From NCBI GenBank assembly GCA_963921935.1, contig OY998175.1, forward strand, positions 153,255,309 to 153,319,308: DNA of 64,000 nucleotides, given 5' to 3'. Numbering within the stretch: position 1 is the first letter of the stretch; the number at the start of each line of letters is the position of its first letter. The translations under genes were made by a program, and so were the position numbers. Below the pieces are notes generated by a model. It did no database searches and was not told the DNA's origin. It saw only the letters and a list, made by a program, of their open reading frames with translations. Source of the DNA: Galeruca laticollis (lineage: Eukaryota > Arthropoda > Insecta > Coleoptera > Chrysomelidae). Positions 32,687-44,583 of the stretch are shown in pieces.

Positions 32687-34435
32687 GCAACAAACCACAT
32701 AAGAATCCAAAATATTTGTTGATTTATTGAAGAAAAACATATTCTGGTATAAGAGTGTATATTTTCTTTGATGTTAATAAATTTTTTTTTTGGAAAACAT
32801 GAGGCTATATCATAATTTCATCATGCATCCGTTGTTGTTGCTTACTATTCTTTTTTGCGTCCTGCATAAGCCTAAAACTAGAATCTGGATAAAAAATTCT
32901 ATCACAGTGCCATTACCAAAGAAAAGAGCTACAGTTAAAAAAAATATCGAAATCGATTTATCGGTTCGCCAGAAAATAAATTTTGAAATTGAGCATAATT
33001 TTTGGTTGTGCGTTGTTTTTGCTTGGCAGTCTATGTAGTTCGATATTGAATTACTTAGTAGATCAATTTTTTTATATGAAACTACATTTCTTGAATACAA
33101 TTATCAATTAATCTTGCAGACATTAATAGAAACATATGGTTTCAATTAGATGGAGCATTTGTATGAAGCAGTGACATGCTCAGAAATGATGAAAGACTGG
33201 GTAGGATATACCTAGAAGTCTTGAATCTCATTGAATACAAGAATGATATATCCAGCAGTATCTACAGTATTAGAAAAGAAATTGGATGGAGTTACCATAC
33301 AATGTACAATATTTTAAGGATGTTCCTCGATATCTTACTTCGTGGAATATATAAAAAAATGTTCAAAATCAGTTCGGCTTTGGAAAGGATTTCAGAACTA
33401 AAAATATAGTTTTTAGTTAGGTATAGCAATGTCTAGTTATCAAATAAAATATATTCCTTCATTTCTGGAACTATAATAAGGAATTCGATACTGTTTTACA
33501 CAAACAATTAGTTAGTAAATGCTTGATCCCTTCCTGTCTAATAACAAATATAAATTTAGAAGCAGCTTCCAAGAAACCATTTAAACTATTGCACATAACA
33601 CATCCAGGTATTTTTCAAATATATAAAGTGACATTGATAGGTAGAGAGAACAAAAATATTATTTTTTATTCCATTCACAGGACTATGAAATAGAAATTGA
33701 AGATGAACTGTCTCCAAATACGTTTTATACCTTTTATAAACATATTCGTCGGAAATTCGAGAGATCACGTGTTAGCCACTCCACAGAATTACTGTTACTG
33801 TAATAAAAAATTTTCTATATCGAATTCTCCCCTGCACATTTCAGTTAGATTCAATAAATTGTTGCTAAAATTTTTAGTTATATCTTTTTAAAGGTTGAAG
33901 TATTCACGGTATTTTCAATAATAATGGTCAGAGAACTATTCGCCCAGTTACTGAGCACCCGTTAAAAATTGCCTCAGCTTAAAGGCAATGTGTATATTAC
34001 CTGCTCACTTAAGAGCCAATAGGTAACTTTCCATTTTTTTTCTGTATCAACAATACCATTTACTTATGTATAAAAAGAGTATTCCCCAAATACTATTTTC
34101 TAAAAGATAAATGGTAACTTGGTAAAAAATGTATACATTTTCACATGTTCTAATAGCATTTCAAACGATCTTCAAAACACGTCATGCCAGCTGACGTCTT
34201 AGCGTATGATTGCTACCACCAGTCGCTCTACCACACTGCATTAGCCCGTTTCGCTCGCTCTAATAAAAAATCTACCAAAGCTGGAGTGGTAAAAATCAAA
34301 AGGCTAGGCTCAGAGACAACCAACGAGACGGCCAACTCAAGGCATTATTTGTTTTCGGCGAAACTTATTTGGGCTACTGGAATGGCAGGCACTATTAGAT
34401 GGCGCTGTGATTTGATCTTCTTTCATCTTGGTCTT
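32687..34435. other. Unassigned DNA with a possible LINE fragment
   Basis: Around 33370-33530 the plus strand reads, with frameshifts, NQFGFGKDF then FWNYNKEFDTVLHKQLVSK. This resembles the QFGFR and F-D-Y-x-K-A-F-D-x-V motifs of non-LTR reverse transcriptases. It is too short and damaged to classify. No other signal was found. Positions 34180-34435 are less AT-rich but not recognised. Confidence 0.3.
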
Positions 34436-34835
34436 TTAGGCCCGGTTGTACATTTGAAGCTTAAAATTGAGCTTGACTGAGTTGGGCTTAAAATATGAGC
34501 TTAGCTTAACCCTAATCCTGTTGTACAAACATTGTTCAGTAGCAGTTCTACTAAACCAATATTTGCAAGTGTTGGTAGAACTCATTTCGAACTAACGCAT
34601 GCGTATGAAGTAATTGGTCAAAATATGTTTGTCAAATAAAGAAGTAACCTAACTAATTTGGCATTTGGCGAGATTGTTCGTGTTTTAAATAATTATTATA
34701 GGGTCATTGTGTGTCTATTAAAAAAGTTTATTAAGAATTGAAACTTGATTTGTCGTTGATATATTGGTGAGAGCAAAATAAAACTTTATTGGTTTAAGTG
34801 GTATTGTTGAAGGTGGTGGATTATTTTTTTAAGAT

Positions 34836-36531
34836 ATGGATTTACAAAAGAGAGAGCGTTCGAGTAATTTTAGCACCAAGGAAGAAGGTGTATTAATATC
34901 TCTGGTTAAAAAGTACGTGAATATTATCGAGTGCACTAAATCAGACACTGATTCGAACAGGTTGAAGTTGAAATACTGGCTGCAAATTGAAAAAGAATTT
35001 AACGCAGAGATTGGGGATGTATTTCGGGACCACGTAGTTATAAAAAAGAAATACGATAACATTAAGAAATGTTCGAAGAAAAAGTATGCTGATGAAAAGT
35101 GTTTCTTTCAAGGTACAGGTGGTGGCTCTCCTCAGAAAGTAGTAATTACTGATATTGATTCGGATGTAAAGGAGATTTTGGGATCGCGTTTAGAAGGAAG
35201 TTCATCTGAATTTGATGGTGATGCCTTATGTAACTATGTTTTGGACAGATATTAATGCACGTATAATGCCAGAAACATTGCACACTCTATGAAATATTAA
35301 CGGAGCACATACACTTTATATTTGACATCATAAACTGAAAAACATATATGTTGCTACCAACCGTATTCTAAGTGGTAACAATTATTTACTTTGTAGCTTC
35401 TACAAGTAATGAAGTAATAATGTTTGGGGGATTAGATATGGACATGGAAAATATAGAATTTATTCAAATAGGTATGCAAGAAGCACTTTGTATGTTATTC
35501 ATATATTCTAATGCATTTTATTTTTTTTTAAGATAAAAATCTCGAAAGCACACCTAGGTCAAAGAAAAGCAAAAGCGAGAGTGAAAACTGCCTAGAAGAT
35601 GTGTATACCAAAATGGAGAATTTTGGTAAGAATAAAAATCAAACTTGTGCACATATATGTTTCTAACTTACTTTTGAATTTGTTTTGTCTTTTTTAGTAG
35701 GAACTTCACAAAAAATTTTCCTTTGCTTGCTAAAGATTAGGGAAAGTACACCCCATCAATGATGAAGACACCCAAATCACAGCCTTTGGTGTCTACTTCG
35801 AACAGACCTATGCAAGTTGGTTAACATTCGTTGAAGCACAATCTGTTAAATCGCTTTAAGGACCACTGTCACAGTAAATAAATTTTAGCTTAAATTATAG
35901 AACCCGATCTTACAAACTGTCAGTCTAAAGCCCGATTTTTTTAACCAAATGATAACAGAGTGAGACCATTTTTAATTGCACTTCTGATATCAGACTTTTG
36001 AGTTCGGTATTATTGTTTGCACTGATTTCAGTGAAACATTGTGTTTATAACTCACATTTTATTTTATTACGAGTAACTTTTCGCAATGAAACTTACGCCA
36101 AAACAATTTTTGTACTTTGGCAAATGTGATATATAATATATAAATAAAAAATTAATTTAATAATATGAAGTGTACATATTTTCATTAGACTAGCTGTAGA
36201 CGTAAAAATCGAGTACTAACAGGCCCGCACGATTTACTGTCATACCTAATTTAATTATGTAAAAATGTTTTCGTGGCAATATCAAGAATTTATTTATGTT
36301 TCAGTTGAATCCCAAAAAAGCATCAAGCATTTTGGTAATAAGTTAGCTGCTTGGGCAGCTTCTAAGAATAATTTGGAAGAAGTGAAAAGACCTGCTTCAT
36401 TGAACAACATGAATTAAAAATGAAACACATGGAGGAGATGCATCAAGAACAAATCCGAATTACGAAAGTTGAATCGTCTTTTAAAATGCAACTTCTCCAG
36501 GACAAACATGATAAGATAATGTTGAAATAAA
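34836..36531 (+). CDS. Harbinger Myb/SANT-like DNA-binding protein, multi-exon
   Basis: This is the accessory protein that helps carry the transposase to the nucleus and to element ends. Exon 1 (34836-35217) encodes the Myb/SANT trihelix (TKEEGVLISLVKKYV to KYWLQIEKEF and KKKYDNIKK), then the GTGGG motif typical of this family. Predicted exons follow at 35397-35471, 35533-35625 and 36305 onward. They have GT..AG borders and keep one frame across the first three junctions. If exon 1 is not spliced it ends at a stop after 139 codons. In the last exon the frame is lost near 36395: the annotated frame stops at 36417-36419, while the next frame continues as a glutamate-, methionine- and lysine-rich helix to 36531. 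That points to a one-base deletion, so the gene is probably damaged at its C-terminus. Confidence 0.75.
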
Positions 36532-37166
36532 AATGTTTGATGAATTTGCGTAGTTTAATGTCCTACCTACTCCTTAAATAAAACCAAATTACTTTTTTAC
36601 ACTGCACAAACAGCGAAATTTAAAATCGATTTTGATTTTATAGAAGTAAATACAACTTGACCAGTTCACTAAGTTATGAATGCAGTAATGAATGAATCAA
36701 ATAATAATTTCCATTTTTAACAGTTAAAAACACCATGTACCTATTTGATTTATTTGTATGATCGTCATGTTCACATGGTCACGTCTGGTTTTCAGATTCG
36801 GCTTAACTTCAATATCACTTCAGTATAAAAGATATAAGTAAAACATATGTGTAAATAAGAGTATGATAATGAAGTGACGTATTTAGTACGACAGGTTTGT
36901 AAATTTTGTTATAGGCAAATATTCAGAGATATAATACTCAGGGGGAGATCAGATACTTTTATTAAAACTAAATACCTTTCTACATATTTCTCTAAAGTGG
37001 TATGTTGCAAAAATGAAGTTTAATGTAGGTGTGGTTACAGGCTAACTTTATAAAAATTAGAGATGATATAAATAGTATGCTACACATAGGCCTGTACAGG
37101 AATGCTTCAAAGCCCATTAAAATAATTATCAATTAGTATAAAACGTGCATTATTGTTTATTCCTCC

Positions 37167-38240
37167 TTACTGCCTTACAGGAACATCATCGACATTATTG
37201 CCAAAATTTATTGCCGCTTCTTCTTCATCATTAACTTGTGGCTTCGGGTCATGAAAACTACGTGCTATATTGTGAAGCACTGCAGTTGCTACTGTTACAG
37301 ATTCTACACGTTCTACTTTAATACGCATTCCAAGTGCTAAAATGGGAAAACGTCTTTTCCACACTCCAATGCACCGTTCTATCGGATTTATAGTCCTAAT
37401 CTGGGATTCATTAAACAACTGTTCTGCTGCGGTTGTTGGATTTCGTAACGGTGTTATAAGGAAAGGTCTTATAGGGTAACCACTGTCACCGACTATTAAC
37501 CTATCACCAAATTGTCCATGTTCAAATGCTCGTCGTATTGCTGAGTTGTTAAAAATTGTTGAATCGTGTGCTGAGCCTGGCCAGCGACAGACGATATTCT
37601 GAATTTTTAAGTTAGAATTACAAATTACTTGAACATTTAATGAAAAGAATGATTTGCGGTTTCTATAGACTTCAGCTTCATTTCCACCTGGAGACTGAAC
37701 CTTGATATGATTACAATCTAATGCACCAATACACCGTGGAAGCTTAGCAATATCAAAAAAATGCTGCCGTGTAGTTCTAATATCTTCATCTGTTTCTGGC
37801 ATTTTGATAAAATCTCTAGCCACACCTGCTATAGCTCTTGAAACCTTTAGCACCACCCGACTTGCCGTAGCTTTATCAACTCCGCAAAAATCGCCTACAG
37901 CTTGCAGAAACGATCCAGTGGGGTGAAACCTCAGAGTTGATAACAGCATTTCTTCTGGGGATAAAGCATGATTCCTACAATACACAATCATAGGATAAGT
38001 TATGATTTACCTATTGGTTAAGTTAATATGTTACCTATTAGTTTTACAAGCAATTTCATCTGATATACAATCTGTCACGAAGCGAACGGTTTCTTTAGAC
38101 AGGCGAAATCTTTGAATGAACTCATGATCCCTCCAACATACAAAATTATTTATACGCTCTGTATACACCCGAGGTCCCCTAGGGTGTTGTACGATTTCAA
38201 TAAGTTCCAAAAAATCCTCATCATCGGTTAAAATATCCAT
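37167..38240 (-). CDS. HARBI1-like Harbinger transposase, two exons
   Basis: Predicted 337-residue DDE nuclease from ATG 38238-38240 with exon 1 at 38240-38035, a 60-base GT..AG intron (38034-37975) and exon 2 at 37974-37167. The junction splits an Arg codon and restores the family motif NHALSPEE. The catalytic triad is Asp155 (GALDCNHIKV), Asp232 (VGDSGYP) and Glu268 (NPIERCIGVWK). Also present are PGGNEAEVYRNRKSFFSLN, the WPGSAHDS motif and a C-terminal AVLHNIA helix. There are no stops or frameshifts. HARBI1-type enzymes cut and paste at 3-base TWA targets and need the Myb-like partner encoded by the convergent gene. Confidence 0.92.
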
Positions 38241-38508
38241 ATTTAACTTTGATAAACTTTTAATGTAAAGATAAATTAAGTACAGGTTATGTTTGCATAC
38301 AATTCATTTACATTTAAGCCACGGAACATGATAACAAATTATGTTCTGTGCTTAAGCTTACATTAAACCTGCCCTCTTGAAGGCTTTACTAAGCTTAAGG
38401 TTTAAACCAAGCTCAACCGTCAGCCTACTTTGTACAACAGCAATCTGACACTGAACCTGAGTTCACACTTGAGCCTGCACTAAACTACAGTTGTACAACC
38501 GGGCCTTA

Positions 38509-39476
38509 CTGTTGCAGATAAAGAGGCACTCGATAAAATTTGTTGGTGTAGGTCAAGAATGGCGGTAAAGTTTAAAATGTATCGCTCATTAGCTACGACA
38601 GTGGAACATATAAAAAATTTTAAAACTGAGTCAAACGTTGCATTTCAAATGAATTGAACGAAAACTGTTGAATCACAATGTTTAACCCAATTTTGAAAAT
38701 TTTTGAGATGTTCTACTGTTGTACCAGGTCATCAAAATGTATTAAAAACAAATCGTTGAAGAGAAATAGCGTTTCCCTATGAAATTTACATGAATTAGAT
38801 GAACTGTTCTTTTCGCTACATTAAACATATTTAAAAGACTTCTATAAAAATGAATATATTGTTCCTCAAATTTTAAAAAAAATCAAACAATTTTAATAAG
38901 TTTATAAATTTTAATTATATTGTATATAAACATTAAAAAATAAAACACAATACTCATTCTGCTTTAGTACTGACTTGATTTCATCAATGTTTGGAAAAAC
39001 AATTTATAAATATTAAAAGTATGTAACGAGAAAATATAATTGTGTGAATTAGAATACTTTTAAATATTACTTTATATATGTATTTAGTTTACTAGAAGCA
39101 CTATTTTGTCAATTACTTTCTTCCGCTACATTTAAAATATTGTGATATCTATCTCTGACATAATAAATTTCATTGGTACGGCATCGGTTTTTAGTCTCAA
39201 TTGAATTTTATCAACATAATCATTTGTAGTAAAGTGATTACTACAAATTCTCTTGTTTCTCATATTCCTACCGGGAACTTTAATTCCAAGATTTTGAATT
39301 TATATTTTGCATCTAAGTGAAACAAAAATTATTACTTTCAATGTTTGTAGTCGTTTACAAAAGGAGACAATACTGTCTATATTGAAACCAATTACTTAAA
39401 TTAATTTAACATTACAATATGCTTTTATATTGTCTATATTGAAACAAATTACGTACTTCTCACTATTCCTTGGAAA
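38509..39476. other. AT-rich DNA without a recognised gene
   Basis: No conserved motif or terminal repeat was found. Short imperfect repeats such as ACAATACTGTCTATATTGAAAC and its partner at about 39431 are present. Confidence 0.45.
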
Positions 39477-39480
39477 ATAA

Positions 39481-39925
39481 TGTAATGTTTTTCTTATTTA
39501 TTTAAAAGTTTTAATTTCAACTGGTGGGATTCATTTATTCACTTCACTATTCACTAATTCATATTATATACACAGTATATTCACTTACATTAATTTATAT
39601 AAACACTTCACTCCTTAGACTATTTACTTGTTCGCTGTTCATATCACGAGATTACTTTATAAACTGACTTCAACCGCTGGTCGATCCTTTATATATTAGT
39701 CCCTTTTTTAGTAGATAATTCTAGATTGCGGCTTATACAAAAACAATGGGCTCTCTGGAATTTTATAGATAAGACTGGTCACAAAACAATGTCTAGATAA
39801 GATAGTCACAAAAAAATTGTAAATAGTTCTAAGAATTCCCTGCGCATCCGCCATAATTCTAACTTTCATATATGGTTTAGGCAGAGTCGGATTCAGAGAC
39901 TACACCAGTGTGCTGTTTCGTAACA
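39481..39925 (-). repeat. 3' LTR of the Gypsy element
   Basis: 445 bp, similar to 44584-45069 but lacking about 40 bases found there (a stretch around GCATACACACGCGGTAGG). Confidence 0.9.
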
Positions 39926-39940
39926 TTACCCCCTCCTTAT
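39926..39940 (-). other. Polypurine tract of the Gypsy element
   Basis: On the element strand it reads AAGGAGGGGGTAA directly before the LTR start TGTTACG. The last reading frame of the element runs through it. Confidence 0.75.
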
Positions 39941-39980
39941 ATGGAAGTTCCTCCTGGAACTTATATGTAGCCGAGAAGGG

Positions 39981-40534
39981 ATATTTGAATCGGCAACTGG
40001 CCCCATTTCTACACATTCCGATCTTATGGAAATAACATGGCACGGTCTTCATCGGATACTGATAACGGGGGTTGTAGCTGCAAATTATTACCTGGAGACC
40101 GGTATCTTGGAAGATCACCTCTACCATGTACCTGATGACTCGCCAATCCAACTGGTTACTCGCTATCTTAGCCATAGCCAGTTTCTTCACACATGGTCTC
40201 GGAGGTTTCGAAGTGCTTCCCACACATCGCGGTAGGTAGATCGATCTTGAAATTCATTTTTAGTTACCACGTAGAAGACGTGCCGCGAATTGTGTTTCAG
40301 TCTCAGTGTCTTGCCAGGGGCTGGAATCTGGTCTTCAAGTTTTTCTAATTGCCCGAACTTCTTTCGAAAGACGGTTGCCAGCCCTCGTGCGTTCTTGATA
40401 CGGACAGGGATGTTGTATGCCAGTGAATAATATTCCGGGAGAGTGTTAAAATCTTGTCGTTGTTCTGAAGTGACTCCATATATAGCTTTTCCGGTACGCG
40501 CCCATAAATTCATTGAAGGTAGGGTCAGACACAT
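39981..40534 (-). pseudogene. OARD1-like macro domain plus CCCH-type zinc finger, C-terminal extension of Gypsy pol
   Basis: After integrase, two overlapping minus-strand frames (40534-40187 and 40223-39900) together match an ADP-ribose-binding macro domain of the OARD1/Poa1p type over about 140 residues. The pattern has a EYYSLAY strand, GLATVFRKKFG after the first loop, HVFYVVTK, STYRDVWEALRNLRDH, and KKLAMAKI followed by a LDWRVI helix and the last strand LQVIICSY. The Lys of the VTK motif is kept, but the glycine loops (GxG, GCG) and the loop Asp are eroded or deleted. A CCCH-like finger follows at 40037-39981 (C-x7-C-x5-C-x3-Y, final His replaced by Tyr). A one-base shift separates the two halves near 40200, and another separates them from integrase near 40510. 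In origin it was probably one polyprotein. Family enzymes bind or remove ADP-ribose; the role here is unknown. Confidence 0.75.
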
Positions 40535-43500
40535 CTCGAATATGGTTTACGCCTTTCTCTAAGTCATGGTCTCCTTCGAATGGCGCTAGTTGGTTTTGGT
40601 GAACTACTTTTTTCTTGGATTTTGGAGAAAATCCTTTTCTCCTCGTCGGGTTGTGTAACCATACTTTGTCCCCTTCTTTAAAACCACCTACTGTGGCCTG
40701 CGTGCCGTACCGACTTTCCATTCTGTCGCCGGCAACTTGAAGATTTGTTCGAACTAATTCAGCCCTCTCCAGGCCGACAGCCAAATTCCAGGTCACAAGG
40801 AAGCTTCATTTGACGTCCAAACAAGATTTTCGCAGGTGTTCCACCCGTGTTCTCATTGACGGCAGATCGATTAGCCAATGCGAATAGTGAAAGATACTAG
40901 TCCCAATCTCTCTGATGGCTAGAGACTACTTTCGACAGGTATTTTCCAATAGTCCTGTTCATTCTCTCGACCATTTCATCTGTCTGAGGATATAATGCTG
41001 TTGTCTTGGTCTTCTCTCCTGGAATAGATGGCTTTCGAAACTTCTTCCCTGGTCACAAGGGCACTCAATATCGGCTGATAAATTCTGTCACCAATACATC
41101 CGCGACAGTTGTGGCCTCTTGATACGGGATCGCGTAAATTTCCACCCACTTTGTGAAATAATCCATTATAACCAGCATGTATTTACCACCATTTTCTGTC
41201 GTCGGAAATGGTCAAGCGATGTCTAAAGCAATCCTTTTGAAAGGGCTTCCAACATTGTACTGTTTCATGGGTGCCTTTCTCTTGCGATGTGGTCCATTAC
41301 TCGTAGCACAAGTCGTACATTTCCCACACCAGTCCTTCACATCGTCGGAGCTGTTCATCCAATAAAAACTTTCACGGAGTCGCTGAAGGGTTTTCTTCAC
41401 TCCCAGATGGCCTCCCCATGGACTGTAGTGTAACTTATTCAGTACCTCAGCTACTTTCGTTCTAGGGATAACTAGCTGTCTCCTCATCTCAGAACTATCA
41501 TCGTTTCAAGGACTCTTTTCAACAGCCCTTCTTCCAAGACAAGGGAGTCCCACTGCGCCCAATATGCCTTGAGTGTCGGTGAAAATCTTGACACTTCTTG
41601 CCATGTAGGTCGCCGATTTTCTTCTTTCCATTGCCGAATCTTCTTTAGATGGGGATCATTCTCCTGATCTTCTCTGATCCTGGTGGGTGACCATTCTTCG
41701 TTGACTACAGTAGTTCTTGAAACTGCACCTTCTCTAGATTCCGCCTTGTTGCAATGGTAGCAGTCTGTTGGACACGGCCGTCTGGACAGGGAGTCGGCAT
41801 TTCGGTCACTCACACCAGCTCGATGTTCGATGTTGAAATCGTATTCTTGAAGTCGTTCAATCCATCTAACGATCTGTCCCTCGGGATTCTTGAACAGCAT
41901 CAACCACTTGAGTACTGCATGATCAGTCCGGATTAAAAATTTTCTACCATAGAGATACTGGTAAAAGTGTTCCACGGACTTCACTACCGCCAAAAGTTTT
42001 CTTCTTGTGACGCAGTAGTTTCGTTCTGGATTGGAAAGGACTTTACACTGAAATATCCCTGCAATCTTTCTTGCCCTCCTTGAATCTCTAAGAGCACTCT
42101 TCCAATTCCTACGTTGCTTGCGTCAGTGTCAAGATTAAAGTCTCTCTCTGGTAATGAGTATCCTAATATCGGTGCCTCTTCAAGGTTTCAAAAGCCGTTT
42201 GACAGACTTCGTTCCATTGAAAAGCTTTAGCTTCTTCTGTAAGTCGAGTTAGAGACTTGGCAATATCTCCAAGCTTCCTGATAAATTTTCTATAATATGT
42301 GCAAAGTCCAAGGAAACTCCTAATTTGATGTTCATCGGTTGGTAGGGACCATTGCTGAATGGAAGCAATTTTCTCTGCATCCACCGCCACTCCTTTATTG
42401 CTCACTATATGACCTAGATAGATGACTCGGTATTGGAACAGCTGACATTTCTTCGGGTTTAATATGAGCTGGGCAGCTTGGAGTGGTTTGAATACGTCTT
42501 CCAAATTCTTCAGGTGTTCGTCAAATGTCTTCCCCAGTACTACGATGTCATTCAAATAGACCAGGCATGTCTTCCAAGACAAACTCCTCAAGACATTTCC
42601 CATGAGTCTTTCAAATGTCGCAGGCGTATTACAGAGCCCGAATGGCATGACGTTGAATTGCCATGATCCAGATCCGTTGATAAAAGCAGTCTTCTCTTTG
42701 TCTTTTGGGTCCATTTCTACTTGCCAATAACCAGACTTCAGGTCCAAGGTGGAAAAAGTTTGCTGCTGGCCAAAGTCTCTATCGTATTGTCGATTCGAGG
42801 CAGAGGATAGCTGTCTTCCTTCGTCACGTTGTTTAGCTGGCGATAGTCCACAGAGAATCTCGTAGTTCCATCCTTTTCTTGACGAGCACCACTGGAGACG
42901 TCCATGGACTGATAGATGGTTCTATTACTTTCTCTTCTCTCATTTCTCTAACTATTCTTTCAGTTTCCTCTCTCTTCGCTCGTGGTAGTCTTCGAGCTGA
43001 TTGCCTAATTGGCTTGGCATCACCAGTATCGATTTTGTGTTTGACGACTGACGTTCTACTAGTCTTTCCTCCTTTTGGTACGAATAGGTCTCGATACTGC
43101 AAGAGAAATTCTGTCATTCTCATTTTATCAAATCGATTCAAAGATTGACCAGTTACTGATAACATTTATTCGAATCTGGCATTAGAATTGTCAGTGGTCG
43201 TTGTTTGACGAACTATAGACTTCACTGGTACGCAGGGTCCAATCTTGGTTTCCTTCTTGTTGATAATTAGGTAATCGTTCACGTTTATCAATCGTACTGG
43301 CATCTCCTTCGCCGACGTAACCAATCCTTCTCCAATTAGTACTCCTTTGCCAACTTCTTCGTCGTGGTTCCTTGGCTCCATCATAACCGGTGTACCTTCC
43401 TCCATGATTCCCTCTAGCCGCGCTACTATCATGGTTTCGCTTCGTGCGGGTAGAACGGTATCTTCCTGTACAGCTGCCAATACCGTGCTGCCTTCATATG

Positions 43501-43700
43501 GATGAAGGACTACCTCCTCGGAACCCACTTTAATGGTTCTGTTTGCTCTAGTGTATACCAGCAGAGTATATTTCTTGCCATTCACTTCGCCATCTATATG
43601 TACAATGTGGTTGCGATATCTGAGAGAAGCTATCAGTATGAGAGGATCTTTGAAACGATCATGGGTTGGTGCTACTCCCTCGTAGACGACCTGTTCTAGT
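40484..43700 (-). pseudogene. Gypsy pol (protease, RT, RNase H, integrase), heavily damaged
   Basis: The protease remnant near 43570 reads LLVYTRANRT where D-T-G-A is expected, so the catalytic Asp is now Tyr. A linker (43585-43166) follows. RT (about 43100-42270) has its active site as CLVYLNDIVV, with the first Asp of the catalytic pair changed to Asn. RNase H (about 42200-41780) includes RTDHAVLKWL and NADSLSR. Integrase (41487-40640) retains the H-H-C-C zinc site (HYSPWGGHLG to CTTCATSN), the first core Asp (ALDIA), a recognisable SDQG-like CDQGRSFES and MVERMNR with the Glu. Stops and frameshifts lie between them. The C-terminal module WLHNPTRRKGFSPK is followed by KVVHQNQLAPFEG after an internal deletion. 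At least six breaks are visible. Confidence 0.88.
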
Positions 43701-44539
43701 TTTCCTGTGACTGGGGTTCTTGGTTTGCAGGAGTTCTGGGGCGCTTACACGAACTGCATACATGCCCTAGCTCGCCACAATTCCAGCATCTGATCTTTAT
43801 CGGCTTCTTGTCCATCATACTTTTGATCAAGCTGACGATCTGGTCAAACCTGTTCTCGTCGCCTTCATCTCGGGTGGTCCTAACTTTGTTATAACCCGAA
43901 GCCTTGCTGCTCCATATTCAAGAGCAGCTGTAAATGTTTCAACTAATGTTTTGGGATGGACTAAACGAAGCAAATCTTTCTTTATATCGGGGTCACGTAA
44001 GCCATCAATAAAGGCCTGGATGCCCGGACATTTGGGGCAACACTGCCAATGTCTTCTATCCTAGAGTTTATTTCTGGCTTGCAGGGTTTTATATGTTCAA
44101 TCTTATTTTCTTCTGCTGGCGTGACTTGTGTTCTTAAATCTGCCATATTTCTCACTAATTCCTTGATTTCCTCGTCAATCGTTGTCATCTTATTTTCAAT
44201 GTCTGATTTTAGAGACGAAATTTTATTCTCTCTCGTCAGTAGCAATGCCATTTTCAACGATAAGATATCGGCAGAAATGTCATTCTTCATAGTGGAAATC
44301 TTCTCGTCAATATTAGTAGAAATATCATTCTTCATAGTAGAAATATCGCTCTTTATAGGTGAAATTTTCTTGTCCATGTAAGTAGAAATTGAAGAAATTA
44401 AGGTGGAAGCCTCGTCACTCACGAGTGCCACTTTAAGTCATTCTACTAACTCACTCTTCTTACCGGACGTTTCCAACTCGCGATTTCCCAATTATGCCTT
44501 TAGCTCAGTCACTTTCATGTCACTTAGTTTCTTGGTCAT
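43690..44539 (-). pseudogene. Gypsy gag with N-terminal SAP domain, coiled coil and CCHC knuckle
   Basis: Reading from ATG 44537-44539, the first 40 codons form a SAP DNA-binding motif (LSDMKVTELKA and SGKKSELVE), interrupted by two in-frame stops. An open frame (44431-43982) then encodes repeated KSDISTMKNDIST-like heptads, a clear coiled coil. The capsid region looks largely deleted: a frameshift near 44010 leads into FIDGLRDPDIKKDL and TAALEYGAARL. A zinc knuckle CWNCGELGHVCSSC (CX2CX4HX4C, about 43750-43790) closes Gag. SAP domains bind AT-rich DNA, which may help target or import the complex. That role is an inference. Confidence 0.75.
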
Positions 44540-44565
44540 TTTTACGTAGATATTTATTTATATTA

Positions 44566-44583
44566 TCCCACTTCTGACACCAA
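44566..44583 (-). other. Primer binding site, tRNA-Leu type
   Basis: On the element strand, TGGTGTCAGAAGTGGGAT follows the 5' LTR directly. It is complementary to the 3' end of insect leucine tRNA, as used by mdg3-like elements. Confidence 0.75.

Larger units (their letters stand above)
34439..38505. mobile_element. PIF/Harbinger transposon, full length, two convergent genes
   Basis: A 4067-bp element with 14-bp terminal inverted repeats GGCCCGGTTGTACA, flanked by the 3-base duplication TTA (34436-34438 and 38506-38508) typical of this superfamily. A subterminal CTGTTGTACAAA motif is also inverted at both ends (about 34518 and 38441). It carries the two genes that define the group: a Myb/SANT-like DNA-binding protein gene on plus and a HARBI1-like transposase gene on minus, converging on about 36530-37170. 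In studied Harbingers, both proteins are needed for movement. Confidence 0.93.
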
